This document shows positions 42,187 through 53,790 of a stretch of DNA of 64,000 nt, one piece after another. Origin of the DNA: Sipunculus nudus (Eukaryota > Annelida > Sipuncula > Golfingiida > Sipunculidae); contig CM049313.1 of the NCBI GenBank assembly GCA_026874595.1, positions 13,391,508 to 13,455,507 of the forward strand, given 5' to 3'. The position numbers and the translations under genes were made by a program. The stretch's first letter is position 1. The number at the start of each line of letters is the position of its first letter. The notes beneath the pieces were generated by a model. That model was not told where the DNA came from. It worked only from the letters and a program-made list of their open reading frames with translations, and searched no databases.

Positions 42187-45100
42187 GTAAAACGTCATGT
42201 CCTCAGATCTTGTAATCGCATATTCTCAAAATGTAAAAGATGTGGATAAATCAGGTTTTTTCTTAACAATAATAAGTATTTAAACTTGGTGCTTTAAAAT
42301 CTTCATTAGAGTCCAATATGAATAAACTCAAGTTAAACTTTTAAAGTGTATTAATTAATTTTAATTTAAAACTTAAGGATGAATAGAACTGGATAAGTGG
42401 ATAGTGTTCAGAATTTAGTCTACATTCTGGAACGTGAAATTAATATAAATTAACTCTTCTTACTTTTTCAATTTTACCTCCCATATATGTATTTTAGTTT
42501 GTTCACAGCCACGCTTATGAGTGAATCTCCATCTCTCAAGTGAATAGGTAAACATTTTTGTATTTGAACAACAAAATTAAACATAAGGGAGGGAATACTC
42601 TTTTTAAGTAAGAGGTCTGAAATTAGCTGTCAATCAAAACAAACGTAACTTGAACATTATTGACTCTGGATCTGGACCTGGATCTGGATCTGGATCCTCG
42701 CTGGGCTTATATCTGTTTTTCTGGCAACGGATACATGGCTACAATAAAATAGTCTTAATGCCATAAGAGGTTGATGAAGTGGGGAAAAGTGGAAGTATAA
42801 TGACCTTTAATTAATAGGAGCAGGTAAGGACTTATTATATACCACCCCAACACCTAAAGTGAAACACCCTATGAAATGTGGTTAGCATAATGTCAATTTT
42901 AAATATTTTATTTGCAGTTGAATTAATAAGCATTTATCTGCAGATACTTCCTTTTCTCTTACTTTACCATATTATTAAAGCTAACATTTATAGTTTACTT
43001 TTAATTTATAAAACCTGACCCTGCTGCCCTAATTCACTTCTGGAAATGGATACTTATCGTCAGTGAGTTGGCAAGCTGGTCAGCGGAGCACCATGAGCCA
43101 TGGGTCACTGGCAAGTATATGCATGTTGAATGTTAAAAAAATGGCGATCCTTATAAGGTTGATTCCTGTACTGATACTGGTTTTCTGAAGTCTTTTTTTA
43201 GATTACTTTAGGTGTGAGGGTCACTGTGGAGATGTGTATGTCCTTTACTGATATCAGTGTAATGTAGTCTGTTTTAGATTTCTTCGGGTGTGAGGGGCAC
43301 TGTAAAGATGTGTATGTTCAGCTGGAGAAGAACGGCAGACTACTGGTGTCAGACGCTCCTCGGGAAAAACAACAGAGGCCTGTCAAGATGACAGTAGGAG
43401 ATATTTATTGTTGATTTAAATTTCTGCAGCTTTTATAAAGTCTAAATTCACTAAGTATAAATGCAATGATGAAATATCAGACTGCATGATTCTAATTCAA
43501 GTCTTTATAAAGGCTGCAGAAATTTAAAAAGTTGAACCTTGAATTCACTAAGTATAAATGCAATGATGAAATATCAGGGTTCTTTTTAGCAGTTAAATGT
43601 GACATAGTATTAATATTTGGAACATTTTTGGGACTATCATCAGATTATAAAATGCTGTACATTTTACCATTGTTCAAGTTTGGTAAGATAGACGGATAAA
43701 ATAATTAGACATTAGTATATTTGAATAAACAAAGAAAAATCAATATTAATTTCCCACTAAGGAATTTACATATGTTGATAATATGTAACAATATTGCATA
43801 CTGTACATCATTAAATATTATTTGTAACCTTCAAAATTATTACAGGAGACATGTTTCTGATCCAAATTCCAAAAGGTTCAGATTCATATTATGCCATTAT
43901 ACAGTCAGAATATTTAATAGGGTATTCTTCTCTATATTTGTAATTGATTAATACTGGACATAACAATAAAAAATAAGTGAAATACTCATAGTCAAGGATA
44001 CAAGCAAGGATTCTAGTACACAGAAAACATATATGGCTGTTTATATCAAGTTTTGTACTAATGTAATGAATATTTAGCACTTTGGGACAGGGATCACCAT
44101 CATATCTCTTCAACAGCCCCAATAAATGAGTCAATATACATATGTCTTTCACAGAGACCATCATTCTGTCCGATACACCACATGACTGCTGATGATATCA
44201 GGAACCTTCCACCTGAGATCGCGGGGCGCGGTGTTGACTGCGGTGCTGCCACTCTGGTGGAGAGCGGAGATGGTAAACTGCTGCTGTCTCGCAGAGCTCA
44301 TCACTTAAGAACATTTCCAGGTGTATGGGTTCCCCCAGGTAAAGTTTTCTTGTTCATTTCTGAAAATATTCCAAACTTTAATAAGAATGGGAAAGATACA
44401 TTGTCCCTGTGCTTAAGCATTTCCAATCACTTACAAATAAGTATGTGTTTTCCTATCAGATAGTGAGCTCCAAATTAATATTGCATTGTCTTAACTGATT
44501 GATTTTGATTAGTTGTGAAACTTTGTTTTATATTCAGGTAAAAAAAATCCCTTACTGGATATTAAAGTTGTCATTCCTTGATTATGAATCACAAATATCT
44601 GATTTTCAGTTTGGAATTTAGTTTTCTTATAATCATATTAAGTGAAACCTTGGTTTTGTGATTGTATTTCAGTAAATTTAAAGGCCTAATTTACATCAAT
44701 ATTCTACAATTTTTCTTCATTTTTTTTTAAAAGTTATGGACATTTATGTTTTTTTTTTTCTCTTCATGTAACAAATTTAATGGACAAGTAAGAGAAGAAT
44801 TGTTTTTGTTATTCAATTAAACCCTTTGAAGTCTTGAAATCAAAATATAACCCATGTCTTTATGATAATAAAGTGAGGGCCTTCTTCAGCTTTTTTTCTA
44901 TTTTTTTCAGGAGGACACATTGAATTTGGAGAGACTGTAAGTACAGCAAAGATTCATTCATTATTTTAAATAAATATGCCTATTAGAATGGCAGGCAAAT
45001 AAAGTGCAAAAGCTCTTGAGGCAAAACAATCCTACAGTATTTGTCCCTTTATCTGGGCTCACAGTAAAAATTACTGTTGTCTTCTGACCTATTCACAAAG

Positions 45101-48100
45101 TTTGCTGTAAATCGGCTCTGCAGGTTTGCAGTCTGGTTTTGGAGCTTGGACAGTCACAAGGTAAAGCTCTCTGCGCTTGCCACCAGAGTTTGATTCCCTG
45201 GCCTGGCAATGAGGGTGAGTTGTATCTACCTGTGCAAGTTTGATGTTTTTTCTCCAGGTTCTCCTTTTCCCTCCAACACTAAACTCTAGAGTCAGCCACA
45301 ACCTGAGCCATGGAGAGTGCTTTGGTTAGTTATATTTATAAAGTTTATAAAATAAAGATTATAAAAAAATCAATTAAAAAACAAACAAACATGGGTTAAA
45401 ATCTCCATGATGGTGATAATAATGGAAATAAATTGTTGAAATATGTTTAATTAATTTGAAAAATTTAAAACTGATTTTCCCTGAAACAGCAAATGTACTG
45501 GATAATCTTTGCTTATGAATCTATACAACACATGATTTACTTATGTTGATGCTGCTTTGAAAGTCTCAAAATATAGATTAAACAAAGCAATAGTTACAGT
45601 TAATTGTGTTTTATGGAAAGTCTGACTTTTTCACTGTTAAATCTCCAGTTATCATTTGAAACCCAAGTGTGTCACAGTGCTTGTAGTGCAAAAACCACTG
45701 ATTGAGCAGGCACCATTGATATCTGGATACATCGTATTTGCAGTATTACAGGGTACATTAACTTATTTGATTAGATTTATAAAAAGACTTAATATGTATA
45801 AAATATGTCTGTTACTGTTAAGCCTTATAGGGTGAAAGTGTTCGGTTTTGATTTTGCTGTGGGTATAATGATGCTTGAACTCAAATAATTTTACCTTTTT
45901 TAATAATAATAGTAATAATAATAATAATCATCATAAATTTTGTAAAGCATAAAATCCATGATGATACATGCTCTAAAATGCCTTTACATAACAGGAATAC
46001 AATCAGCAATCATTGTACGCACTACCATAAAATTATAAATTTCAAGTCCAATTGGCTAAAATATTACATTCAGAAAATATTACATTAAAAACCAATATTT
46101 TAATTATCCTTTAATGTATCAAATTTCCACTAACGTGTTCAAACATTTCACTATTAGTATGTAAAACATCATTTGAAAATGACTAGGCATAAAACTATTC
46201 CTTGAACAAATATGTTTTTAGTTTACTTTTATATTCTGGTGTCTTCTTTTGGTGTATCTGGTATGTCATTCCACAGTTTAGGGCCAACAACACTGAATGC
46301 CTTATTTTTAATTTTTAATGGGTTCTAACCCATGTCTCACACTTGACCACTCAACCCTTTTTTGGATGTTTTGTTATGCCAATGATTCCTCCCGGAGAGA
46401 CCAGCCATGCTAACTGCACAGTTGGTCATCTCTGATCCTATTGTAATGCAATTACTTACAAGTTTCAATAAGCCTAAAACTTTAATTTCAACAATTCTTG
46501 TCAAGACTGGTTGAAAGTAGAGCATCAGCCAATGCCTGCATTTGTCAGTTGTAAACCAGCCCCACTGCTAGTATACAGGATCTGTGGACAGATATACTAA
46601 CTACTTACTGCTAAATGGGGGATGATAATTGATTGTTATGTATATTGCTGTCAGCTTGAAGATGCAGGGCTGAGGGAGCTGAGAGAAGAAACTGGACTGA
46701 CAGTGACGGCAGACATGATGGTTGGAGGACAAGCTTCAGTGCTGGCTTTGTGGGAGGTAAATCAGATGTTCCTATATCAACAACATTCATTGCAAGAACA
46801 TATATCTCAGTTGTAACAGGGTGACATAAAAGCGGACCGAACTGTCTTGCTAGTGAAGCTTTTCTGGTGAAGAGGTTGGAACGCCAGACATGTGCGCCAC
46901 CTACATGGGTTCAAATCACAGATCAGCCTAAAATTTTCCTCTGAGCAATTCGTCTTTGTCACAAAGTGGGGCTTGTCCAAAATGAAGGCAAACTTTGTGT
47001 CTCAGGTAATGGTGGTTTGAAGTAATTAGGCAATAACTGCCACCTAGGTCACCAGAAGTGTGACTCCTGGGAAAGTTAATCTTGTTCTGAATGCTCTTAA
47101 GAGGAGGTATGTTATGGGGTGACATAAAGAGGACTTAAATGTCTCGCTAATGAAGCTTGCTTTTCTAACGAACCAGTTGGAATGCCGGTCATGTGTGTCA
47201 CCTACATGGGTTGGAATCAGAATGCTCTTAAGAGGGGATGTGTTACAGGGTGACATAAAAGCGGGACCTAGCAAACCAGTTGGAACACCAGTCATGTGCG
47301 TCACCTACATGGGCTGGAATCCCAGATTGGCCCAATATTTTCCCCTGAGCAATTGTCTTTGTAACAAATGGGGACTCTTCCAAAAATGACACCAATTTTT
47401 GCGTCACTGGGAATGGTGGTTTGAAGTAATTTGGCAATAATGGCCACCTAGTTCACCGAAGGTGTGACTCCTGGGATAGTCTTGTTCTGATAGCAAAATG
47501 CTCTTAAGAGGGGATGTGTTATGGGCTGACCTAAAAGCGGATCCAAGTGTCTTGCTAATGAAGCTTGCATTTCTAGCAAAGCAGTTGGAAAGTCGGACAT
47601 GTGTGCCACCGATATGGGTTCAAATCCCGGATTGGCCAAGTATTTTCCGCTGAGCAATCTGTCTTTGTAACAAATGGGGGCTTGTCCAAAAACGACACCA
47701 ATCTTTGTGTCCCAGGTAATGGTGGTTTGAAGTAATTAGGCAATTACAGCCAACTTGTTCACTGAAGGTGTGACTCCTGGGATAGTCTTGTTCTGATTGC
47801 AGAATGCTCTTAAGAGGGAATGTGTTACGGGGTGACATAAAAGCGGACCGAACTGTATTGCTAGTGAAGCTTGCTTTTCCAGCGAAGCAGTTAGAACGCC
47901 GGACATGTGTGCCACGACATGGGTTCAAATCCCGGATCGGCCCAATAATTTCCCCTGAGCAATTTGTCTTCATAACAAAGTGTTCATTATTAATTAATTG
48001 AACACTGTTGTGTGAAACTCACTTAAGTCATATACCTCATTGTGTCATAGCCATAAGCTGTAAGTGCCTAGTTAAATCTTGTTGTGTGAAACTCACTGGA

Positions 48101-50425
48101 GTCAAATATAACATTGTGTGATTGTCTGTAAGCTGTAGGTGCCTTCAAAATTTATCTATGTTATTTCAAAAGTACGCATACACAATACATATGCAACACA
48201 TGGTATTGGTTTTGTCCCTTAAATTCCAAATAGGAGTATATATTTATACAATTAATGAAAGCAGCGTTATCAATTAACAAAGGAAGATATTTTTTTAAAT
48301 CAATCATGAAATATTGATATATATAATTCTGTAATCATTTTCAGTCACTCGCAAGAGATTTTTTATGATGATTTACTGTGTAGAATCATGTGATATGATA
48401 GAAGGATCAAAAAGTACTATAATGATTTACAGTAATGTGTGAGAAAATGAGTGTAGAAATATTCAGAAGATAAATATGAACATCTGTAATAAAATAATTC
48501 TAGTGTTGAAATCAGTGATGCAGTCAAGTCCACACCGTCTGAATCCAAGTCCGAGTCCAGGCCACCTTAGTCCAAGTCCTTGAGGTTCTAGTCCAGGTCC
48601 ATCTTCGAGTCCAAGTCATTTGGAACTCAAGTCAAAGTACTTGTCTCTGTCCACTACACATATCCTGAAAAAAGCAATTTCAAATAGAAATTTCAGATTA
48701 TCATTTCTAAGTTCATTCACACAGGCTTTTACTATAATGATTAATTTCATTTATAGCTCATGATGCCAAGCAAAGGTTTGTGTATATAGTGTTATTATTT
48801 TCTGTTGCACAAATACATAAGTCTTTAAAATAAGTGACAGAATATTTTCCTATTGGACTCCAGATGGACTCAGCCTGATGTCTGTAGTCCTTACTTTTAA
48901 GTCCAAGTACAAGTCTGAGTCCAGGACCCTCAAGTCCAAGTCCTGAAAAAGTGGACTCAAATGAAGAACCAAATCTGGACTTGAGTCCTGCATGACTGGT
49001 TGAAATTATACAGATAAATTGAACTCTAAGAAATTTATGTTTTCTTGAACAAGAATAAAAAGATAACTGCATAGAATTGTTTTCTTTCAGTCAGTATTTC
49101 CACCTAAGTTGTCTCTTGGGCCTCCTAAACGTCATCACATTGTGGTTTATCTGCACGCAAAGCTTCACGCAGTCCATACAGCACAGGAGCTGGCTAAGTC
49201 TATAAAGCTTGACCCGGAGGAGGTTGGAGCTTGTGCATGGCTAGACCGAAGTGTCATCCAAAAAATAGTTGCAGCATCAGAGGAGAAAGCAGAGGGTTCT
49301 GCAGGCAAGGTGCAGTTACCAGACACTTTCAGGTGAGTATAAGCGTTATCAAAGTTTGTACACTGAAACTGGTGCATGTAGCCAGGTTGTAAGTGTTATT
49401 TTTATTTTCTAAAATAACACTTTGGTGCGTGGTGGCATAATGGTCAGTGCGCTGGACTGGAAACCACAAGGTTGTGGGTTTGCATCCTGTTCTGACTTCC
49501 TTTCACACAAAGACTCCTGGCCAAAGCCTTTACCACAAAGGCCAGCCCTCTCCACCAAGGAGTGAATGGGTACTGGTCATTCATGGGCTGCAAAACGTAG
49601 AATGAATAACCTTCCAGCGCCTGTTATGGCTGCTTGGGTTCACAAGGGAACTGAGAAAAGCTACATGAACAAACAAACTTGAAAGACCAGGAAGGCAAAG
49701 TGTAAAGTTGGATGGGACTGAAATCCTTGGTGATATCAGACAATAAACGTCATCTTTACCCATGGAGCCTGGTGGCATAATGGTTAGAGCAATGAACCTG
49801 TGACCTCAAGGGAATTGGTTTGTGACCCGTTCCGTCTGCCGTCTGTGCTAATACTCCTAGGCAAAGTCTTTACAACAAGGGTGCGCTCTCTTCCCACCCA
49901 GGAGTAAATGGGTACTGGTCATGAGAGGAAGGCAAATGTAGAACAAATAACCTTTAGCACTAATTATGGCTGCTTGATTTGTTTGCTCCCCAGGGAGCTG
50001 AAGAAAAAGCTACAAGAATGAACCAGCTCAAAAGACAAGGAAGGGAAAGTGGAAAGAATCAGACAATAAAACCTACCTTTACTAAACATAAAATGCTGTT
50101 TCCATTGATTAGACTCACTGGATTAACTATTTGATCTCATTTGTTGCAACTGGCAGTGTGCATATTGTCAGATGTAATGCATAAATTGAATGAAGACTTA
50201 GTCCAAATTTCATTTTACATTCAAAATTAGTTTTCTAATTGTGAAATAAAAACTGACGGTATATTTTGAGGCATCAGTAATTCACATTTACTCCTGTCAG
50301 AGCCATTGAAAGTCTTATCTGGCCTCTGTTCATTGATCAATATGTCAGTTATCTGATATACTGTCTCAGCCATACTTACATAATGGGCAAAACTGTCAAT
50401 ATTATTATTATTTTTATTATAATAA

Positions 50426-50463
<38 letters not shown>

Positions 50464-52309
50464 TATTAATTTTTTTACGGTGTTATTATTTTGATTATTT
50501 TATGAGTGTTGTTTTAATTTTTATTATTTATAATATTATATTACTATAATTATTATAATTATAATAATTACTATTATTATTATTATTATTATTATTGTGT
50601 CCCCAGACAAAGTCGGGGGATACTATGTTTTCATATCGGTCCCGCCGCCTCATTTTAAATCTTATTGGCGCGATAACTCAAAAAATTATTACAGGGATCT
50701 TTACCAAACTTGGTATATGTATAGATATGGGTGAGAGGACGACACCTTTTTAAAATGAGGTAATGACCTTTACTAGGAGAATGTCCTTCACCTTGAATAG
50801 ATCCAATTTTAGGGAAAATCACACAAATTCTTAAATATCTCAAGAAATCTTGCATGGATTGATCCAAAAATCAAGTTGATCGAAGATCATGGATAGGGTT
50901 GTCATGTTCCAGAAACTGGTGGCACCACCTACTATTCTTTACTTGTTTTCCTGCCTTTTATACCCCCGAAAATGCCACTTGACAGTACTGTGAGCATTAT
51001 AAGTCAAAAACTAATGGACAGATTTCTTTTATATTATGCATATACATAGATATAGGTTATGGGATGATGTTTATTTAAATTGGGGTCATGACTTTTCCTA
51101 TGAGAGTGGCCTTGACCTTGAATATATTTGGTGAAATTCACACAAAATCTTTAATATCTCAGTAAGGGATACATGGAATGATCCAAAAATCAAATTGACT
51201 GAAGATCTTGGATAGCTTTGTCTTTTGCAGAACACAGGTGGCGCCACCTTGTTAAAATGATGTTAATGCAATAACTTTGTAAGAATTTGAGGTACAGTCA
51301 CCAAACCCGAGGTTTGATGCATCTTATCCACAGCTAGGTAAAGTTCGAACATGGATGACCTTGATGCATTTTTTCAAGGTCACAGCAGGGATTATGCTAA
51401 AATGATATAAGGGCAATAATTCAAAAAGAATTTGTGGTACAGTCACCAAACCTACAGTTTAGATGCATCATATCACGGTTCCAATATGGATGACCTTGAT
51501 GCATTTTTCAAGGTCACAGAGGCGAAAACGCTGAAATGATGTTAACTTTAATATCTCACTGAGGGATGCATGGATTGGTCCAAAAATGAAATTGACATAA
51601 GATCTTTGATAGCATTGTTTTCTGCAGAAGACAGGTGCCGCCACCTTATGTTGTCTTGCTAAAATGATGTTTAAATGGAATAACTTTATAAGAATTTGAG
51701 GTACAGTCATCAAACCCACAAGTTTGATGCATCTTATCAATAGCTAGCTCAAATTTGAAAAGAAACCATGGTGGCTTGCCATGTGTCAGTCTCTGCATCT
51801 GAATTCAAGATGGGATCCTATTCTTCGAGGCTGGGGGGGGGGGGGTTGGGGTTAATTGTCTGGGGATACTATGGCACATGTGGTGCCAAGAAATATCTAG
51901 TTATTATCTTCATAAATTCGTTATTATATGTCATTACTCTGGCTTTGAAATAGTTTATTTATGTCTTTATATTATATTATTTATAATTATGTCTGAATTC
52001 TACTTCAACTACTCACTTTTAACCATTCACTTATTTCTGTATTAATACAAACTCTTCATACATGTGTCTTGCTACCTCTGAGACAAACATGTATACTACA
52101 TGGGGCACATATATTTAATGTATTCATGTTTCCATCCTTTCAGTGCTACTGTCATATCTAGAGAACATCCAGCACACAGTGAGGAGCTGAAGATGAAGGT
52201 TTTACTTAACACAGCACCAGCAACAGGAGATGACCAGGAGAGGGTCAGCACGGGTACAAAGTTCGCACTGGCTGAGTGGCTGAAAAGGACAGAAACAGGA
52301 AGTGTATGA
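42100..52309 (+). CDS. NUDT17: NUDT17 Nudix hydrolase, seven exons
   Basis: Exons 42100-42186, 43268-43393, 44155-44338, 44911-44936, 46655-46756, 49091-49332 and 52144-52309 join in frame to 310 residues; human NUDT17 is of similar length. The Nudix box spans residues 134-156 and is complete: Gly134, Glu140, Arg148-Glu149-Leu150, Glu152-Glu153, Gly155-Leu156. The catalytic metal-binding glutamates are therefore present. Other family marks are RPSFCPIHH before the domain, WVPPGGHIEFGE, PPKRHHIVVYL, and the C-terminal ERVSTGTKFALAEWL, which closely matches vertebrate NUDT17. The enzyme class hydrolyses nucleoside diphosphates linked to another group; decapping of m7GpppN RNA has been reported for NUDT17, but the physiological substrate is uncertain. 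The start chosen is the ATG at 42100 (TTTACCATGG, good Kozak context). An in-frame upstream ATG at 42049 would add 17 hydrophobic residues. PDCD7 lies upstream and divergent. Confidence 0.92.
42664..42698. repeat. (GGATCT)n short repeat
   Basis: Five to six copies of GGATCT/GGACCT in NUDT17 intron 1. Confidence 0.7.
43178..43253 (+). pseudogene. decayed duplicate of the start of NUDT17 exon 2
   Basis: GGTGTGAGGGTCACTGTGGA and GATGTGTATGTCC match exon 2 (GGTGTGAGGGGCACTGTAAA, GATGTGTATGTTC) exactly 76 bp upstream, including the T-rich acceptor region. The frame used by exon 2 meets TAG seven codons in. It is a partial tandem duplication, not a functional exon. Confidence 0.75.
43268..43393 (+). 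CDS. NUDT17: NUDT17 exon 2 (VLDFFGCEGHCKDVYVQLEK)
   Basis: There are 42 codons, phase 0 to 0. I choose the acceptor AATGTAG at 43267, because the nearer GTTTTAG ten bases on would break the frame with exon 1. The donor is ATGACA/GTAGGA. The product SVLDFFGCEGHC...VKMT leads directly into RPSFCP of exon 3, as in vertebrate homologues. A decayed copy of this exon's start lies 76 bp upstream. Confidence 0.75.
43410..43580. repeat. local duplication of about 60 bp in NUDT17 intron 2
   Basis: ATTCACTAAGTATAAATGCA + ATGATGAAATATCAG occurs at about 43,446 and 43,542. Confidence 0.8.
44155..44338 (+). CDS. NUDT17: NUDT17 exon 3 (RPSFCPIHH ... FPGVWVPPG)
   Basis: There are 61 codons plus one base. 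The acceptor is GTCTTTCACAG and the donor CCCCCAG/GTAAAG. It encodes the linker RPSFCPIHHM, AGRGVDCGAATLVESGDGKL and the strand LLLSRRAHHLRTFPGVWVPP that opens the Nudix fold. Confidence 0.9.
44911..44936 (+). CDS. NUDT17: NUDT17 exon 4, a 26-nt microexon inside the Nudix box
   Basis: The acceptor is TTTTTTTCAG and the donor GAGACT/GTAAGT. The 26 bases complete one Gly codon and add GHIEFGET. Without this exon the Nudix box would lose its first Gly and Glu140 and the frame would shift, so it must be constitutive in active enzyme. Confidence 0.88.
45110..45300 (+). repeat. possible tRNA-like SINE fragment
   Basis: GCTTGCCACCAGAGTTTGATTCCC has a B-box-like GAGTTTGATTCC in SINE-like context, in NUDT17 intron 4. 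There is no second copy in the window. Confidence 0.3.
46655..46756 (+). CDS. NUDT17: NUDT17 exon 5, second half of the Nudix box (RELREETGL)
   Basis: There are 34 codons, phase 0 to 0. The acceptor is TTGCTGTCAG and the donor TGGGAG/GTAAAT. It carries LEDAGLRELREETGL with the catalytic glutamates, then ASVLALWE. Confidence 0.9.
46813..47990 (+). mobile_element. tandem array of tRNA-like repeat units in NUDT17 intron 5
   Basis: Five unit starts GGTGACATAAAAGCGGA (or close) lie near 46,821, 47,117, 47,249, 47,525 and 47,830. Each is followed by GAAGCTTGC, an A-box-like AGCGAAGCAGTTAGAACGCC and a B-box-like GGGTTCAAATCCCGG, then CTGAGCAATTTGTCTT. Units are joined by CTTAAGAGGGGATGTGTTA. Spacing is 130-310 bp, so one unit is truncated. 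Confidence 0.75.
48517..48994. mobile_element. MITE-like element of AAGTCC repeats with inverted ends
   Basis: The ends are ATGCAGTCAAGTCCA and GGACTTGAGTCCTGCAT, inverted and imperfect. The inside is dominated by GAGTCCAAGTCC units on both sides of an AT-rich centre. Confidence 0.55.
49091..49332 (+). CDS. NUDT17: NUDT17 exon 6 (PPKRHHIVVYLHAK)
   Basis: There are 80 codons plus two bases. The acceptor is TTTCTTTCAG and the donor TTTCAG/GTGAGT. SVFPPKLSLGPPKRHHIVVY and LDPEEVGACAWLD correspond to the KxHHIVxY and PxEVxAxxW segments of NUDT17. Confidence 0.9.
49425..50090 (+). mobile_element. two tandem tRNA-derived SINEs
   Basis: Copy 1 starts GTGGTGGCATAATGGTCAGT with GTGGGTTTGCATCC; copy 2 starts at 49,765, CTGGTGGCATAATGGTTAGA. 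Both contain AGGAGT(G/A)AATGGGTACTGGT and end near TCAGACAATAAA. They are about 340 bp apart in NUDT17 intron 6. Confidence 0.75.
50398..50595. repeat. (ATT)n-rich microsatellite
   Basis: ATT/TTA triplets with interruptions, directly abutting the repeat that starts at 50,596. Confidence 0.9.
50596..51902 (+). mobile_element. 1.3-kb repeat, copy 1 (CCCCAGACAAAGTCGGGGGA)
   Basis: It opens GTCCCCAGACAAAGTCGGGG and ends TTGTCTGGGGATACTATGGC + hairpin GGTGCCAAG + AATATCTAGTTA. The first 14 bases return inverted near the end. The body has GTCATGACCTT and TCAAAAACTAATGGAC blocks and a poly-G tract at 51,833. There is no coding capacity. Confidence 0.75.
52144..52309 (+). CDS. NUDT17: NUDT17 exon 7, C-terminus (ERVSTGTKFALAEWL)
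   Basis: The exon completes a split Ser and adds 54 residues to a TGA stop. The acceptor is CCTTTCAG. The signature QERVSTGTKFALAEWLKR is the diagnostic C-terminal block of NUDT17. Direct copies of one interspersed repeat lie on both sides of this exon. Confidence 0.92.
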
Positions 52310-52380
52310 CGTTATGTGTTGATAGGTGAACAACAAAGGACAGCAGTAGAATGAGTGTCATCTGTCAGTCAGTAATTAAT

Positions 52381-53352
52381 TGTATCCCCAGACAAAGTCG
52401 GGGGATACTATGTTTTCATACCGGTCCCGCCGCCGCCACAGCATTTAAATCTTGTTGGTGCGATAACTCAAAAAATATTTAACGGATCTTTACCAAACTT
52501 GGAATATGTATAGATATGGGTGAGAGGACGACGCCTATTTAAAATGAGGTCATGACCTTGACTAAGAGAGTGTCCTTGACCTTGAATAGTTCAAATTTTG
52601 GGGAAAATCACACAAATTCTTAAATATCTCAAGAAATCTTGCATGGATTGATCCCAAAATCAAGCTGATGGAAGATCATGGATAGGGTTGTCATATTCCA
52701 GAAACTGGTGGCGCCACCTATTATTCTTTACTTGTTTTCGTGCCGTTTAATACCCCCAAAATTGCCACTTGACAGTACTGTGAGCATTATAAGTCAAAAA
52801 CTAATGGACGGATTTCTTTTATATTATGCATATACATAGATATGGGTTATGGGATGATGTTTATTTAAATTGGGGTCATGACCTTTCCTATGAGAGTGGC
52901 CTTGACCTTGAATATTGCCATATATGGTGTAAATTACACAAAATCATTAATATTGCAAAAAGGGATGCATTGATTGGTCCAAAAATCAACTTGACCGAAG
53001 ATCTTGAAAAGTGTTGTCATGTACCAGAAACTGGTAGCGCCACCTGTTATTCTTTTACTTGTTTTTGTGCTGTTTAATACCCCATCATTGCCTCTTAACA
53101 GTACTGTGAGCATTATAAGTCAAAAACTAATGGACAGATTTCTTTTATATTATGCATATACATAGAGATGGGTTAGGGGATGATGTATATTTAAATTGGG
53201 GTAATGACCTTTTCTATGAGAGTGACCTTTTCTATGAGTGTAGTCTGATATTAATTGTTGCTGAAGATGGGGGGGGGCCTATTCTTAAAGGGGGGGGGGA
53301 TTAATTGTCTGGGGATACTATGGCACCTGCGGTGCCAAGAAATATCTAGTTA
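52381..53352 (+). mobile_element. 1.0-kb repeat, copy 2, same orientation
   Basis: Same termini as copy 1 and over 90% alike across the first 450 bp by eye. It holds two copies of the ACTGTGAGCATTATAAGTCA module (52,776 and 53,104). It starts 72 bp after the NUDT17 stop codon. Confidence 0.75.
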
Positions 53353-53435
53353 AGGTTGGAATCAGAATAAGAATTACATATTTTCTTTACATCTGCCAAG
53401 CTGTGATTAGCAAAGGATTCTCAGATCATGTGGAA

Positions 53436-53790
53436 CATTATTTTTTTCTTTTTTTTTTGGTTCTAATTATATTTTTTCTACTTTTTTTAATAGGTAATTG
53501 CCTTAGTTGTTTTAATTTTTATTTAACTTATTATGTACATCTGCAGAATTCCATTCCAGTTTCTGACTACTTGACTATGCAGTAGCAATTTGGGTGTGTA
53601 ATCCCCCCATTGCTGGGTCATACCACTGAGGAACGCCTGAAAGGTGCACTCACTGATGAGTGAAACATGACCAAGCCTGCAGAGCGCTCACCCTGGAAGG
53701 GGCTGATCATGCAAAATCTCACCGCTTCAGCTGAGATTCAAACCCTTGCTTTGAGTCCTGTGCTCTTAAGCTAGACCACAGTAGCCAATT
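53436..53790 (-). mobile_element. tRNA-derived SINE, second copy
   Basis: Same body as 40,126-40,556 (ATTGCTGGGTCATACCAC, CAGAGCGCTCACCCTGG, GCTGAGATTC). The T-rich run at 53,440-53,459 corresponds to the poly-A tail. The tRNA-like head is more decayed. Confidence 0.75.

Noticed and set aside
44182-44463. Separate 93-codon Nudix-like gene starting at the ATG at 44,182
   Set aside because: This ATG is internal to NUDT17 exon 3; the frame extends upstream through RPSFCPIHH to a good acceptor, and the last part reads into the intron.
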